DNA of 64,000 nt from Flavisolibacter longurius (GCA_013327885.1 JABUMY010000004.1:248001-312000); one strand, 5' to 3'; numbered from the stretch's first letter, positions 44,702-53,680 are shown. A program made the numbers and translations. Notes: generated from the letters alone by a model not told the origin.

Positions 44702-45343
44702 ATGAGCAAAGGAAAGCAAAGCATTTTGCAAAAAATACGCATGGCGTTGGCAACACCAACGCCATTGCCTTTTCCGCAGGCCCAGGGCGGAGAGAACCCG
44801 GTGCAGCCACAGGCTCAGGATCTTGTTGTTGAATTTGCCGAACAATTTTCGGCCCTGCAGGGCAAGTTTGTTTTTTGCCTGGATAAGGAAGAACTGGAAC
44901 AAGGACTGGCAAAACTTTTTTACCAGCACCAGTGGACAAAGATCTATTGCACAGAAGAGGCCTTACACCCTTTTCTGCCGGCCAATAGTTTGTACAACGA
45001 CATTGCAAACTGCGAGGCGTCGGTAACCACTTGCGAGGCCCTGGTGGCACGCACTGGAAGCCTGCTGTTAAGTTCTGCGCAGCAAGGCCGCATTCCCAGC
45101 GTGTATGCGCCGGTGCATGTTTGTATCGCCTATACCTCGCAACTGGTGTACGATATTAAAGATGGCCTGCAACGCATGAAAGAAAAATACGGCGATGCCA
45201 TTCCCTCGATGATCACACTGGCTACAGGTCCAAGCCGCACGGCCGATATTGAAAAAACACTGGTGGTAGGCGTGCACGGGCCCAAGGAAGTGTACTGTTT
45301 TGTGGTGGATGATGGCCCCCTGTCCCCCGGTGGGGGAACTTAG
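44702..45343 (+). CDS. LUD-domain protein (LutC-like)
   Basis: The 213-residue protein carries the LUD fold: ANCEASVTTCEALVARTGSLLL (about 100-121) and ATGPSRTADIEKTLVVGVHGPKEV (about 178-201) match LutC-type lactate-utilisation proteins. lutA/lutB are not adjacent. It begins 6 nt after ftsH. The C-terminal residues GPLSPGGGT are encoded by one copy of a 31-nt inverted repeat. Confidence 0.85.
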   Translation: MSKGKQSILQKIRMALATPTPLPFPQAQGGENPVQPQAQDLVVEFAEQFSALQGKFVFCLDKEELEQGLAKLFYQHQWTKIYCTEEALHPFLPANSLYNDIANCEASVTTCEALVARTGSLLLSSAQQGRIPSVYAPVHVCIAYTSQLVYDIKDGLQRMKEKYGDAIPSMITLATGPSRTADIEKTLVVGVHGPKEVYCFVVDDGPLSPGGGT

Positions 45344-45344
45344 G
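45314..45344. repeat. 31-nt inverted repeat, copy 1
   Basis: GGCCCCCTGTCCCCC followed by GGTGGGGGAACTTAGG; the exact complement recurs at 45518-45548. It forms the end of the LUD gene. Confidence 0.9.
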
Positions 45345-45488
45345 CCAGTCAGTATCGCCTTCCTTCAACCTTCTTTTTAAATTACTTTTTGAAGGAGAAA
45401 CTGATTAGTACGCCTATCATTTGCTTTCTGAAATAATAGGAGACGTTTCAGGCTCTTATGAAATAACTTTCTTCTCTTGGTAAATAGC

Positions 45489-46331
45489 ATGACTGCGAAC
45501 AAAAAAGACAATGCGGACCTAAGTTCCCCCACCGGGGGACAGGGGGCCGTTCTTCCGCCCGGAAAAAAAATCTACTTTCTTTCCGATTTTCATTTAGGCG
45601 TGCCCAATGCTGCTGAAAGCCTCAAACGCGAAAAGCTCATCGTGAAGTTTCTAGAAGAAATTAAAAGCGATGCCTACGCCATCTTTATTGTTGGCGATAT
45701 GTTTGACTTTTGGTTTGAATACCGTAAAGTAGTGCCAAGAGGCTATGTGCGGTTGCTTGGCAAGCTGGCCGAAATCAGCGATGCCGGCATTCAGCTCCAT
45801 TTTTTTGTGGGCAACCACGACATGTGGATGAAAGATTATTTTCAGCAGGAACTAGGCATGCCGGTTTATTTCCATCCGAAAGAATTTACGTTTAACCATT
45901 ACCGTTTTTATATTGGGCATGGCGATGGCCTGGGGCCTGGCGACAAGGGCTACAAAGCCATGAAGAAAGTGTTTCGCAACCCCGTTTGCCAATGGCTATT
46001 TGGATTGCTCCCACCCGCCATCGGCATTGGTACAGCCAATTATTTCAGCCAGAAAAGCAAAGACGCACAAACGATCACAGAAGAAACGTTCCTGGGCGAA
46101 GAAAAAGAATGGCTCCTGATCTACAGCCGCGAACTGCTGCAAAAAGAGCCGTACAACTTTATTGTGTTTGGCCATAGACACTTGCCCATCGATTATCGTC
46201 TATCTACAGATAGCCGGTACATTAACCTGGGCGAATGGATCAATTTTCAAACCTATGCCGTGTTTGATGGCAAGGACCTTACGTTACAATCTTATACCGG
46301 CAAGGACGAAAAAATTTATCGCAAAGCGTGA
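45489..46331 (+). CDS. lpxH: UDP-2,3-diacylglucosamine diphosphatase (LpxH-like)
   Basis: The calcineurin-type phosphoesterase motifs are all there: DFHLG, GDMFDFWFE, GNHDMW, HGDG and GHRHLP. LpxH cleaves UDP-diacylglucosamine to lipid X in lipid A synthesis at the inner membrane. I choose the ATG at 45489. Residues about 11-20 (SSPTGGQGAV) are encoded by the second 31-nt repeat copy, so the N terminus was probably extended by the repeat. The gene overlaps the next start by 4 bp. Confidence 0.85.
   Translation: MTANKKDNADLSSPTGGQGAVLPPGKKIYFLSDFHLGVPNAAESLKREKLIVKFLEEIKSDAYAIFIVGDMFDFWFEYRKVVPRGYVRLLGKLAEISDAGIQLHFFVGNHDMWMKDYFQQELGMPVYFHPKEFTFNHYRFYIGHGDGLGPGDKGYKAMKKVFRNPVCQWLFGLLPPAIGIGTANYFSQKSKDAQTITEETFLGEEKEWLLIYSRELLQKEPYNFIVFGHRHLPIDYRLSTDSRYINLGEWINFQTYAVFDGKDLTLQSYTGKDEKIYRKA
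45518..45548. repeat. 31-nt inverted repeat, copy 2
   Basis: CCTAAGTTCCCCCACC followed by GGGGGACAGGGGGCC, an exact inverted copy of 45314-45344, 173 bp away, in the 5' part of lpxH. Confidence 0.9.
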
Positions 46332-47137
46332 AGCATTTCCTCACCATATTTTTTCTTTTTCTGACAACTGTTGCTTTTGCGCAGGCTGATTCTTCGTTTG
46401 TGTTGCTGCGCAGCTACCAGGGTGATGTGGTGAATGCGGCCATCGACAACCTGGATAATCTGTACGTGGTTTCTTCTACCGGCCAGGTAAAAAAGTTCAA
46501 CAACCGGGGCGATTCGGTTGCGGTGTTCAACGGCGTAAGGGCACACGGCAAACTGCACGCAGTGGATGTAACCAACCCACTAAAGCCTTTACTGTTTTAC
46601 AAAGATTTTTCCACGGTGGTGATTCTCGACCGCCTGCTTTCGGCCCGCAGCAGCCTTGACCTGCGACGGTACAATGTGCTGCAACCGGCAGCCATTGCGC
46701 TTTCCTACGACAACAACATTTGGGTATTTGACCAGTTTGACAACAAGTTGAAAAAGCTGGATGAAAGCGGCAATCTTTTGCTGCAAACAACAGATTTTCG
46801 GCAGTTGTTCAATCAAACCATTTTACCGCAGCGGATCATTAACGACAACGGTCTGCTGTACCTGGCCGACAGTACACAGGGTGTTTTTATTTTTGATAAT
46901 TACGGTACGTTCAAGCGAAAGATTCCCCTGCAAAACTGGCGTAGCGTGGATATCTGGAACGGCCAGTTGATCGGGTTGCGGGAAGATGGCATTGTGTTGT
47001 ACAACGCACTAACGTTGGCTGAAAAGGTGCGTCCTTATTCACCTTCTTTTCAACCCTACCTGCATAGTTTTACCCACCGCAACAAGCTGCTGACGTTCTC
47101 GGGCGATTCGCTCCGGATTTACCAGATAGGCAATTGA
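46328..47137 (+). CDS. Secreted beta-propeller-like protein
   Basis: The 269-residue protein has a signal peptide (MKHFLTIFFLFLTTVAFAQ), then several strand-rich repeats with DNLDNLYVVSSTGQVKKF, SYDNNIWVFDQFDNKLKKL and NGLLYLADSTQGVFIF, like NHL/6-bladed propellers. Function unknown. It starts inside the lpxH stop (ATGA-type overlap), suggesting an operon. Confidence 0.75.
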   Translation: MKHFLTIFFLFLTTVAFAQADSSFVLLRSYQGDVVNAAIDNLDNLYVVSSTGQVKKFNNRGDSVAVFNGVRAHGKLHAVDVTNPLKPLLFYKDFSTVVILDRLLSARSSLDLRRYNVLQPAAIALSYDNNIWVFDQFDNKLKKLDESGNLLLQTTDFRQLFNQTILPQRIINDNGLLYLADSTQGVFIFDNYGTFKRKIPLQNWRSVDIWNGQLIGLREDGIVLYNALTLAEKVRPYSPSFQPYLHSFTHRNKLLTFSGDSLRIYQIGN

Positions 47138-47173
47138 CGCGATTCCCTAATTTTATCGCAAATAGTGTTGGGA

Positions 47174-48262
47174 ATGGATCATATCATTTGGGGCAATACG
47201 GTTGAAAATTATCTCTGGACGTTTGGCGTTATTTTGTTTGTTCTCCTGCTGAACCGCTTTATATCAAAGCATTTTGCACGGCTGGTTTTTAAGCTTTTTC
47301 CCAAGCGGCTGAAAACCTACGATCCCCAAAAGTTCACCGACCTGATTGTATACCCGCTTGGTACCTTCCTGGTCATTACCGTTTCTATTGTTGCGTTTTA
47401 CCGGCTCAACTATCCTGCGGCCTTGCAGTTTACGTTGTATAAATACACGCTGCACGATGTGCTGCTGACCCTTGCCATTGCCGTACAGGTACTGGCCTTT
47501 ACCTGGCTGGTGCTGCGCATCATCGATTTTATTGCCAGCATCCTGGAGCAAAAGGCCAACGAAACACCCTCGCCGGGCGACAATCAATTGATCATTTTCT
47601 TTCGCGATTTTTTAAAGGTCATCATCATGGCCATTGGCATTTTGGTGATGCTCACACAGGCATTTGGCTACAACATTTCATCCCTGCTCACGGGCTTAAG
47701 TATTGTAGGCGCCGCACTGGCATTGGCTTTCCGCGAAAGCCTGGAGAACCTGATCGCTTCGTTTGTGATCTTTTTCGACCGCCCTTTCCAGGCCGGCGAT
47801 TTCATAAAAGTGCAGAATGTAGGTGGTGTGGTAGAAAGGGTGGGCCTGCGCAGCACAAGGGTTCGCACGGCTGATAAATCCTATGTTACAGTTCCGAACA
47901 AACAAATGGTGGACAGTATCCTGGACAATGTTTCCAAGCGATCGCAGCTCCGCGGCGCCATTGACCTGCATCTTCATTTACAAACACCAACGGCGAAGAT
48001 CAGCGAGCTACTCACCGAGATCCGGTCTTTTCTTTCTACCATTCCCGAGATACAAACACAAACCGTTTTGTTCAACGACATTCGCCTGCAGGCTTATGTT
48101 GTTTTTATTGAATTTTTTACGCCACCCATCCCCTGGCCGCAATTCACCGCCATCAAGGAGCGGATCAATTTTCACATCCTGCAAACGATGGAAAAGCTGG
48201 AAATAAAAGTTGCCGCCGAAGGAAAAGACCTTGCCTTTCCGCTTAGCAATACGCAGGCGTGA
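47174..48262 (+). CDS. MscS-family mechanosensitive channel
   Basis: Start at the ATG at 47174 (MDHIIWGN, 362 residues). Four or more membrane segments lead into the pore helix region GYNISSLLTGLSIVGAALALAF and the beta domain FVIFFDRPFQAGDFIKV, both typical of MscS. It releases osmolytes on hypo-osmotic shock. It is 36 nt downstream of the propeller gene. Confidence 0.93.
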   Translation: MDHIIWGNTVENYLWTFGVILFVLLLNRFISKHFARLVFKLFPKRLKTYDPQKFTDLIVYPLGTFLVITVSIVAFYRLNYPAALQFTLYKYTLHDVLLTLAIAVQVLAFTWLVLRIIDFIASILEQKANETPSPGDNQLIIFFRDFLKVIIMAIGILVMLTQAFGYNISSLLTGLSIVGAALALAFRESLENLIASFVIFFDRPFQAGDFIKVQNVGGVVERVGLRSTRVRTADKSYVTVPNKQMVDSILDNVSKRSQLRGAIDLHLHLQTPTAKISELLTEIRSFLSTIPEIQTQTVLFNDIRLQAYVVFIEFFTPPIPWPQFTAIKERINFHILQTMEKLEIKVAAEGKDLAFPLSNTQA

Positions 48263-48278
48263 GATCCTTTGGCAAGGG

Positions 48279-48520
48279 ATAATAAGCAATAGACAATAAG
48301 CAATAGGCAAGATGGACCGGCAGTACTGGCAATAGCTTCAGCGGCTGTCTTATCAACGTTCTATAAAGTGTGATGAATGGCTCTTTCGGGAATTTGAATT
48401 GTTCGTTGTTCTTTCTCTATTAACACGACATTGCTACGGCGTGAAAAGCTAACAGTAATCAGTACTTACTTCAAACCATTTTACTGCCTATTGCTTACTG
48501 CGTACTGCCTACTTTTTCTT
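48279..48520. repeat. AATAAGCAATAGGC-type inverted repeat
   Basis: AATAAGCAATAGACAATAAG (48290-48309 region) and, at 48482-48513, the complement-like CTGCCTATTGCTTACTGCG. It fills the gap between two convergent genes; nothing else is seen there. Confidence 0.75.
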
Positions 48521-48541
48521 GAAAAACGCAATCTTGAAAAA

Positions 48542-49063
48542 CTACTTCCCCGCGGCGATGATGTTGCCTACTTCTCTTTCGGGCATGCCCATACGTCCGT
48601 ACTCCACCACGCGGCCAATTTCTTTGCCGTTCTTCAGCACAATAATGGTGGGCACCAGCGTAACGTTGAAGGTTTCGGTGAGATTGAACAGGGACTTTTT
48701 ATCGCGGTCCACACCAATCATGGTAATGTGATTGGTCGGAATGCCGGCTGCATCGGCCGTGAGCAGGAAGTTCGGCATCAGGTGCTTGGTATCATCGCAC
48801 CAAGTACCGCCAAACACCAAAAAGCTTAGACTGTCTTTGGCAGCCGCATATTTTTTTACAACATCGGCATTGGGGGTAAAGCTTTTTTTAGCCTGGCTGT
48901 ACCAGCTAAATGCTGTATCGCCGGCCAGTTCTTTCAGGGTGAAAATGCCTTTCAGCACCTTGCTGTTGTTTTCTGCGTCTCGGCTGATCTCCAACGAAGA
49001 AGGCTGCCCCATTACGGCAAAAGAAGCTATCAGGGCTATTAAAATTGAAAAAAGTTTTTTCAT
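48542..49063 (-). CDS. Secreted thioredoxin-like protein with a single active-site Cys
   Basis: The 173-residue protein has a signal peptide (MKKLFSILIALIASFAVMGQ) and a thioredoxin fold with FGGTWCDDTKHLMPNF (about 83-98) and VTLVPTIIVLKNGKEIGR (about 134-151, cis-Pro). CxxC is reduced to CDDT, so it cannot act as a normal dithiol thioredoxin; a peroxide, thiol-monitoring or structural role is possible. Confidence 0.85.
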   Translation of the reverse strand: MKKLFSILIALIASFAVMGQPSSLEISRDAENNSKVLKGIFTLKELAGDTAFSWYSQAKKSFTPNADVVKKYAAAKDSLSFLVFGGTWCDDTKHLMPNFLLTADAAGIPTNHITMIGVDRDKKSLFNLTETFNVTLVPTIIVLKNGKEIGRVVEYGRMGMPEREVGNIIAAGK

Positions 49064-49312
49064 AGATGCTGTTATCCTTCAAATATAAATGGGAAAAAAA
49101 ACTCTGGTGTTAAAAAGAGATTAAACACGAATTTTTACGCGGATTACACGAATTGGAAACCTTTTGTACAATTCTTCTTTCTGCTGGTGCAGGCGTATGA
49201 ATGCAACGATACTACCAACATTCTGCATTTCGTTTCAGCCCCTTGTCAAAACCTTGAAAGGAAAGTCAACTTATAGTAAACAAATCCGTGTAATCCGCGA
49301 AGAAATCCGTGT

Positions 49313-49801
49313 TTAAAGGTTGGCTTTCAGCTCCAGCAAAAAGCCCCGGATCTTTTGCAGCGACTGGATCGTTTCGTGCTTGTCTTTTACCTTTTTGTTT
49401 TGTTTCAGGTAATCCTTGGCGCCTTCGATGGTGAACTTGCGCCGCCGCACCAGGTCGTGGATCAGCACCAGGTTTTTAATATCGGTAGGCTTGAAAAAAC
49501 GGTCGCCCTTGCGGTTCTTGCGGGGCTGCAGAATATCAAATTCTTTTTCCCAGTTACGGATCAGTGAAACGTTTACCTTGAACATAGTTGCCACTTCGCC
49601 AATGGAATAATAAGCTTTTTGAAAAAGCACCTCGTCTTCAGGAATCTCGATCGGTTCTTCGGGCTCCGTGTCTTTTAGCTTTTTGCGTCCGCGACCGGCT
49701 TTTGGTTTTGGCGGGGGCACAGGCTGGCCCGAAAGAAATTCTTTTGGCCCTTCTTCTTCCGGGAAAAAATCAAACAGTATTTGCGGTAATTCTTTTGCCA
49801 T
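49313..49801 (-). CDS. MerR-family transcriptional regulator
   Basis: Start at the ATG at 49801 (MAKELPQILFDFFPEEEG). After a Pro/Lys-rich low-complexity part (about 25-60), the winged-helix domain follows: YYSIGEVATMFKVNVSLIRNWEKEFDILQPRKNRKGDRFF, then an IEGAKDYLKQ segment. No ligand-binding domain is present. This short form is common in Bacteroidota; targets unknown. Confidence 0.9.
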   Translation of the reverse strand: MAKELPQILFDFFPEEEGPKEFLSGQPVPPPKPKAGRGRKKLKDTEPEEPIEIPEDEVLFQKAYYSIGEVATMFKVNVSLIRNWEKEFDILQPRKNRKGDRFFKPTDIKNLVLIHDLVRRRKFTIEGAKDYLKQNKKVKDKHETIQSLQKIRGFLLELKANL

Positions 49802-49805
49802 AGCC

Positions 49806-49978
49806 CGCGGCAAAGGTAAGGAACGTGAAACGTCAAATTGAGAGACCCGAAAACGTTTACAAGTTCACGGGTTTACTTGTTCACGAGTTGAACAGCCCAA
49901 ACAATCGTAAAAAAAATTGAAAAGAAAATTGCATTGCCGCTTCCCGTCTGACGTTTCACGTCTTTCGTCTCACATCCG
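49806..49978. repeat. Nested ACGTGAAACGTC / TTCACGGG repeats
   Basis: AACGTGAAACGTCAAATTGA (about 49814-49840) faces CGTCTGACGTTTCACGTC (49946-49963). Inside lie CGTTTACAAGTTCACGGG and GTTTACTTGTTCACGAG. Confidence 0.65.
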
Positions 49979-50335
49979 TCATTGCTTACTTGCCCACACT
50001 TCTGCGGTCAGTCCCAACTCACCGTTCTGCTCGGTGGGAAATACAATAGCCGGTTTGTTGTTGCTCAGGACAACTTTTGTATAGGCACCTTTCAGCGGTC
50101 CTGAGGTAAAAAAGACCCGTTGGGCCGCCACGCTGAATTTGTAGTCGCCAACGTCGTTGCTGCCACTCATTTTGTAGCGATTATCGTCGAGGATGATCAC
50201 ATCGCCTTTGTCCCACTTTTTAGTGGCATTCTTCAGCTTTGTTTCGTATTTGCCGGAGGAGATAGCGGTTACACTCTGTGCGTTTGCAACCACAGCCATG
50301 CAAGCGAAAACAACGATGAGTAAAAGAGGCTTCAT
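49979..50335 (-). CDS. Small secreted hypothetical protein
   Basis: The ATG at 50335 starts a signal peptide (MKPLLLIVVFACMAVVANAQ), giving 118 residues. The mature part (KYETKLKNATKKWDKGDVIILDDNRY) is beta-rich; no family recognised. It follows the amidase gene on the same strand after 70 nt. Confidence 0.7.
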   Translation of the reverse strand: MKPLLLIVVFACMAVVANAQSVTAISSGKYETKLKNATKKWDKGDVIILDDNRYKMSGSNDVGDYKFSVAAQRVFFTSGPLKGAYTKVVLSNNKPAIVFPTEQNGELGLTAEVWASKQ

Positions 50336-50404
50336 AGGCAAATTTTTGAGTACGGTTCTGTAAAATACACAATATTTTGAGAACAACAAGGGTGCCACTC
50401 TCCG

Positions 50405-51223
50405 TTACTCGTATTTGCGATAGAGCGAATACAGCACTTTACGGTCGGCTTCGGTCAACAAGGCGTTTTTGTCCTGCTGCAAATATTTGCGCTTAAAGGT
50501 TTGAATGGCAGCGCTGGTATCTTTTACATCGTAGCCAATGATGCGCATCGCCTGTATGGGGTTGAAGTCTTTGGGCACAACCAAATTGGTTGTATCGCTC
50601 CACCAAAGCCCATAACCGGCATCGGCCAGTTTTTTCCAGGGAAAATGCACATTGGGATCCACTTTTCTTGTAGGAGCAATGTCGGCATGGCCGATAAAGT
50701 TTGCGGTAGGAATGCCATAGGCTTTCTTCAGGTTGGCAAGCAATTGCAGCAGGCTGTTGATCTGCTCATCGCTAAATGGGTCGAAGCCGTTATTGTCGAT
50801 CTCAATGCCAATGGAGGAAGAGTTGAGGTCGGTTGTGTTTCCCCATTTTCCGGCCCCGCCATGCCATGCCCGCAGGTAATCGTTCAGCATATGGTGCATC
50901 GTACCGTCTTTGCAAAGAACATAGTGGGCACTGACCTGTGTGCGGGGAAGCGTGAATGTTTTCAGCGTTTGCTCGCAACTGTTTTGCGCCGTGTGATGGA
51001 TGACCACGAAGTTGGGCTTGCGCATGTTGAAATTGGTTGTGCCTACCCAGGAAGATACCACTTGCGGCATGGAATCGGCCGGCGGCGTTTGTGCCAGCAG
51101 TTTAGCGTATTGCTTTACCTGCTTTTTGTGTTGCTTGTTGGTAGCGGCATAAGGACCGCGGTTGCAGTTGTAGAAAACAACCATCAGAAACAGTGTGGAA
51201 AGAGAGAAAAAGACCGATCGCAT
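50405..51223 (-). CDS. N-acetylmuramoyl-L-alanine amidase (Amidase_2), lipoprotein-like
   Basis: The 272-residue protein has a hydrophobic start with a lipobox-like FYNC (about residues 17-20). The Amidase_2/AmpD fold shows zinc ligands in VVIHHTAQN (about 76-84) and FIGHADIAPTRKVDP (about 172-186), plus GIEIDNNG. It should cut peptidoglycan stem peptides, probably in recycling, at the outer-membrane inner face. Confidence 0.9.
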   Translation of the reverse strand: MRSVFFSLSTLFLMVVFYNCNRGPYAATNKQHKKQVKQYAKLLAQTPPADSMPQVVSSWVGTTNFNMRKPNFVVIHHTAQNSCEQTLKTFTLPRTQVSAHYVLCKDGTMHHMLNDYLRAWHGGAGKWGNTTDLNSSSIGIEIDNNGFDPFSDEQINSLLQLLANLKKAYGIPTANFIGHADIAPTRKVDPNVHFPWKKLADAGYGLWWSDTTNLVVPKDFNPIQAMRIIGYDVKDTSAAIQTFKRKYLQQDKNALLTEADRKVLYSLYRKYE

Positions 51224-51347
51224 AGTTGGGATTGTTGAAGCGACAAAGTACCAAAGTTATCCTTTGCATCCACAGAAAAAATAGAGCGCCGCACTGGTTT
51301 GGTTTTTGTTCTCCAGAAAGTCGAATTCTGAATAAAAATTGAATAAT

Positions 51348-51935
51348 ATGGCTAGAGATGTTAAAGGAAAAAAAGTAGCGGTTTTAACCGAAAACGGATT
51401 TGAAGAGGTAGAACTGACCAGCCCGGTAAATGCGTTGGAAAGCGCTGGCGTGGAAGTGCATGTGATCTCGCCGCAAAAAGACAAAGTAAAGGCATGGAAC
51501 CATGACCAGTGGGGAATAGACGTGCCGGTAGACAAGGTGCTGGACGAGGCTAACCCGGAAGACTACGACATGTTGCTTCTTCCCGGCGGTGTGATGAACC
51601 CCGATACCCTGCGCGGCAACAAAAAAGCGGTAGCTTTTGCACAGCATTTTTTGGAGCAGGGCAAACCCCTGGCCGCTATTTGCCACGGCCCGCAAACCCT
51701 GATTGAAACCGGCATGTTGGATGGAAGAACGATGACTTCTTACCCATCACTACAAACAGACCTGAAGAACGCCGGGGTAAACTGGGTAGATAAGGAAGTG
51801 GTGGTGGACAATGGACTTGTTACCTCCCGTAAGCCCGATGACCTGGATGCTTTCAACAGGAAAATGATCGAGGAGTTGGGCGAAGGGCAACACGCTACAA
51901 CAGGGCAATTCACGCATCATGATAAAAAGTTCTAA
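51348..51935 (+). CDS. DJ-1/PfpI-family glutamine-amidotransferase-like protein
   Basis: Start at the ATG at 51348 (MARDVKGKK, 195 residues). The nucleophile elbow AICHGPQTLIE (about 105-115) and LLLPGGVMNPD (about 77-87) identify the PfpI/YhbO class, linked with repair of glycated molecules and stress resistance. It ends just before a strong terminator. Confidence 0.9.
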   Translation: MARDVKGKKVAVLTENGFEEVELTSPVNALESAGVEVHVISPQKDKVKAWNHDQWGIDVPVDKVLDEANPEDYDMLLLPGGVMNPDTLRGNKKAVAFAQHFLEQGKPLAAICHGPQTLIETGMLDGRTMTSYPSLQTDLKNAGVNWVDKEVVVDNGLVTSRKPDDLDAFNRKMIEELGEGQHATTGQFTHHDKKF

Positions 51936-51940
51936 AAACA

Positions 51941-51972
51941 AAAAGGCCATCCGTTTGGGGCGGATGGCTTTT
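51941..51972 (+). terminator. Intrinsic terminator after PfpI-like gene
   Basis: AAAAGGCCATCCG (51941-51953) pairs with CGGATGGCTTTT (51961-51972) around TTTGGGG. Confidence 0.9.
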
Positions 51973-52030
51973 TGTCAACAACGAACAACGTGAAAATACT
52001 GACTAACCCATCTGCATTTTCTACCGGCAA

Positions 52031-52051
52031 AATACTAAATAATTTAGTATT
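52031..52051. promoter_or_regulatory. Palindrome ahead of glycosylase gene
   Basis: AATACTAAAT and ATTTAGTATT, 10-bp arms around one A, 26 nt before the start codon at 52077. It looks like a dimer-bound operator; the regulator is unknown. Confidence 0.55.
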
Positions 52052-52076
52052 GAGCGAAGATTTTTAATGTTGTACC

Positions 52077-52808
52077 ATGCCTGAAGGCCCTTCGCTTATT
52101 TTGTTCCGGGAAGACCTGCTCCGTTTTGTAGGGCAGGAGATTGTTACGGTTGGTGGCAGTTCAAAGATCGATCAGCAGCGGCTGGTGGGGAAAAAGATCA
52201 GAGCCATCAAAACCTGGGGAAAGCACATGCTTTGGTATTTTGATGATTTTACCATTCGCATTCATTTTCTCATGTTTGGTACCTACTACATCAATTCGGA
52301 AAAAGACAGGGTCCCGCGGCTTTCCCTCGAATTTGAAAAAGATTACCTGAACCTGTATGCCTGTGCGGTAAAGCTACTGGAGGGAAATCCTGATGAAGAT
52401 TATGATTGGGCGGCCGATGTGTTGTCGCCGCTTTGGGATGAAAAGGCCGCCCGCAAGAAAATAAAAAAGCAGCCGGAGGTGATGGTAACCGATGCCTTGC
52501 TTGACCAGGAAATATTTTCCGGCGTAGGCAACATCATAAAAAACGAAGTGCTGCACATAACAGAGCTGCATCCCGAAAGTAAAATGGGAAGTTTGCCGCC
52601 GCGCAAACTGACACAACTGATCCGGGAAGCCTCGGCCTATAGCTACCAATTTTTACAATGGAAACGCGAAGGGGTGCTGCGCAAAAACTGGGCGGTGCAC
52701 AAAAAGAAAACCTGTCCCCGAGACGGAACGCTCATTACAAAAGAATACCTGGGAACAACAGCCTGCCGTACGTTCTTTTGTCCTACCTGCCAGAAAAAGT
52801 ATACGTAA
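52077..52808 (+). CDS. Fpg/Nei-family DNA glycosylase
   Basis: The 243-residue protein begins MPEGPS, with catalytic Pro2 and Glu3. The H2TH domain has DQEIFSGVGNIIKNEVL (about 142-158), and the C-terminal zinc finger has CPRDG and CPTCQKKY. It excises oxidised bases. This shorter Nei-like form is frequent in Bacteroidota. Arg in the Fpg finger position is not identified with certainty. Confidence 0.88.
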   Translation: MPEGPSLILFREDLLRFVGQEIVTVGGSSKIDQQRLVGKKIRAIKTWGKHMLWYFDDFTIRIHFLMFGTYYINSEKDRVPRLSLEFEKDYLNLYACAVKLLEGNPDEDYDWAADVLSPLWDEKAARKKIKKQPEVMVTDALLDQEIFSGVGNIIKNEVLHITELHPESKMGSLPPRKLTQLIREASAYSYQFLQWKREGVLRKNWAVHKKKTCPRDGTLITKEYLGTTACRTFFCPTCQKKYT

Positions 52809-53028
52809 AACGGTTTCTTACAAATCCTGAAAACGCATCGGTTACCGTTGACTAACAGGCATGAATAGCCGTTTTTCGTTTTTTCTTGTCATTTGGCCAA
52901 ACACTGTTTACAATTCAGGCTTTCCAAACTACACAAGGATAAAATCTGCAGAAAACAAGGAAGCCGGGAAACTGAGATAGATCAGTTGCCGGTAAGTTGC
53001 GGAGAAGTAGTTTTGGAAAAAACGCTTT

Positions 53029-53454
53029 ATGTGTGCTTATAAACGAAAAACCTGGCGACAAAAGCTGGAAGATGGCCGGCAGCCGCATGTTGAAGTGGCC
53101 GGTAAGGCCTTTGCCGGCATTACACCGGGACAGAAAATGCTGATCCCGACACCAAAGCTGATAGATGCTTATATCCGCCAGATACCGGAAGGAAAAGCGG
53201 TGGACAGCCAAACGCTGCGCAAAGACCTGGCCCTCCAAAACGGCGCCGAGGTAACCTGCCCGCTGACAACCGGTATCTTTCTGCGCATAGTGGCCGAAGC
53301 CGCACAGGAAGCCTATGAAAAAGGAGAATCTGTAGACACCATCACCCCTTTCTGGCGGGTAATCACTGAAAAATCACCCATCGCAAAAAAGCTTACGTTC
53401 GGAACGCAGTTCTTAAAAGAACAACGCAAAAAAGAAGAAATAGGTCAGTGGTGA
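53029..53454 (+). CDS. Conserved hypothetical protein
   Basis: A 141-residue basic protein beginning MCAYKRKTWRQKL, with CPLTTGIFLRIVAEAAQEA and TPFWRVITEKSPIAKKL segments. The latter is vaguely like the alkyltransferase DNA-binding region (PWWRVI), but the PCHR motif is missing, so I do not assign MGMT. The final residues GQW and stop are encoded by a repeat. Confidence 0.7.
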   Translation: MCAYKRKTWRQKLEDGRQPHVEVAGKAFAGITPGQKMLIPTPKLIDAYIRQIPEGKAVDSQTLRKDLALQNGAEVTCPLTTGIFLRIVAEAAQEAYEKGESVDTITPFWRVITEKSPIAKKLTFGTQFLKEQRKKEEIGQW

Positions 53455-53680
53455 ATCGTCAGTGGTGAGTTCAGGCCGTTCTGCTTTGACATTACGACAC
53501 ATAAAAAAACATATAAGACAGGACTGATCAACTTTGCTCACCAATGAAAGGGTTGTATGGTTCGTGATGTGATGTCGCTCCCTGGGCCGGAAATTATTCG
53601 CACCAATACCTACCTAAAAAACGGCTTGCGTAAAAAGCGACCTAACTCACTATTCACTACTCATCATTCACCATCACACC
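53443..53680. repeat. GGTCAGTGGTGAATCG-type inverted repeat
   Basis: The left arm (53443-53469) GGTCAGTGGTGAATCGTCAG... and right arm (53645-53680) CTCACTATTCACTACTCATC... face each other. They include both gene stops (53029 gene and pheS). Similar words occur near 22.9 kb. Confidence 0.8.

Noticed and set aside
53029-53454. MGMT-type alkyltransferase call
   Set aside because: The PFWRVI-like segment is similar but the catalytic PCHR motif is missing.
22911-53680. CRISPR array in the low-complexity repeat gaps
   Set aside because: The repeated words are short, degenerate and not separated by constant-length unique spacers; no cas genes are present.
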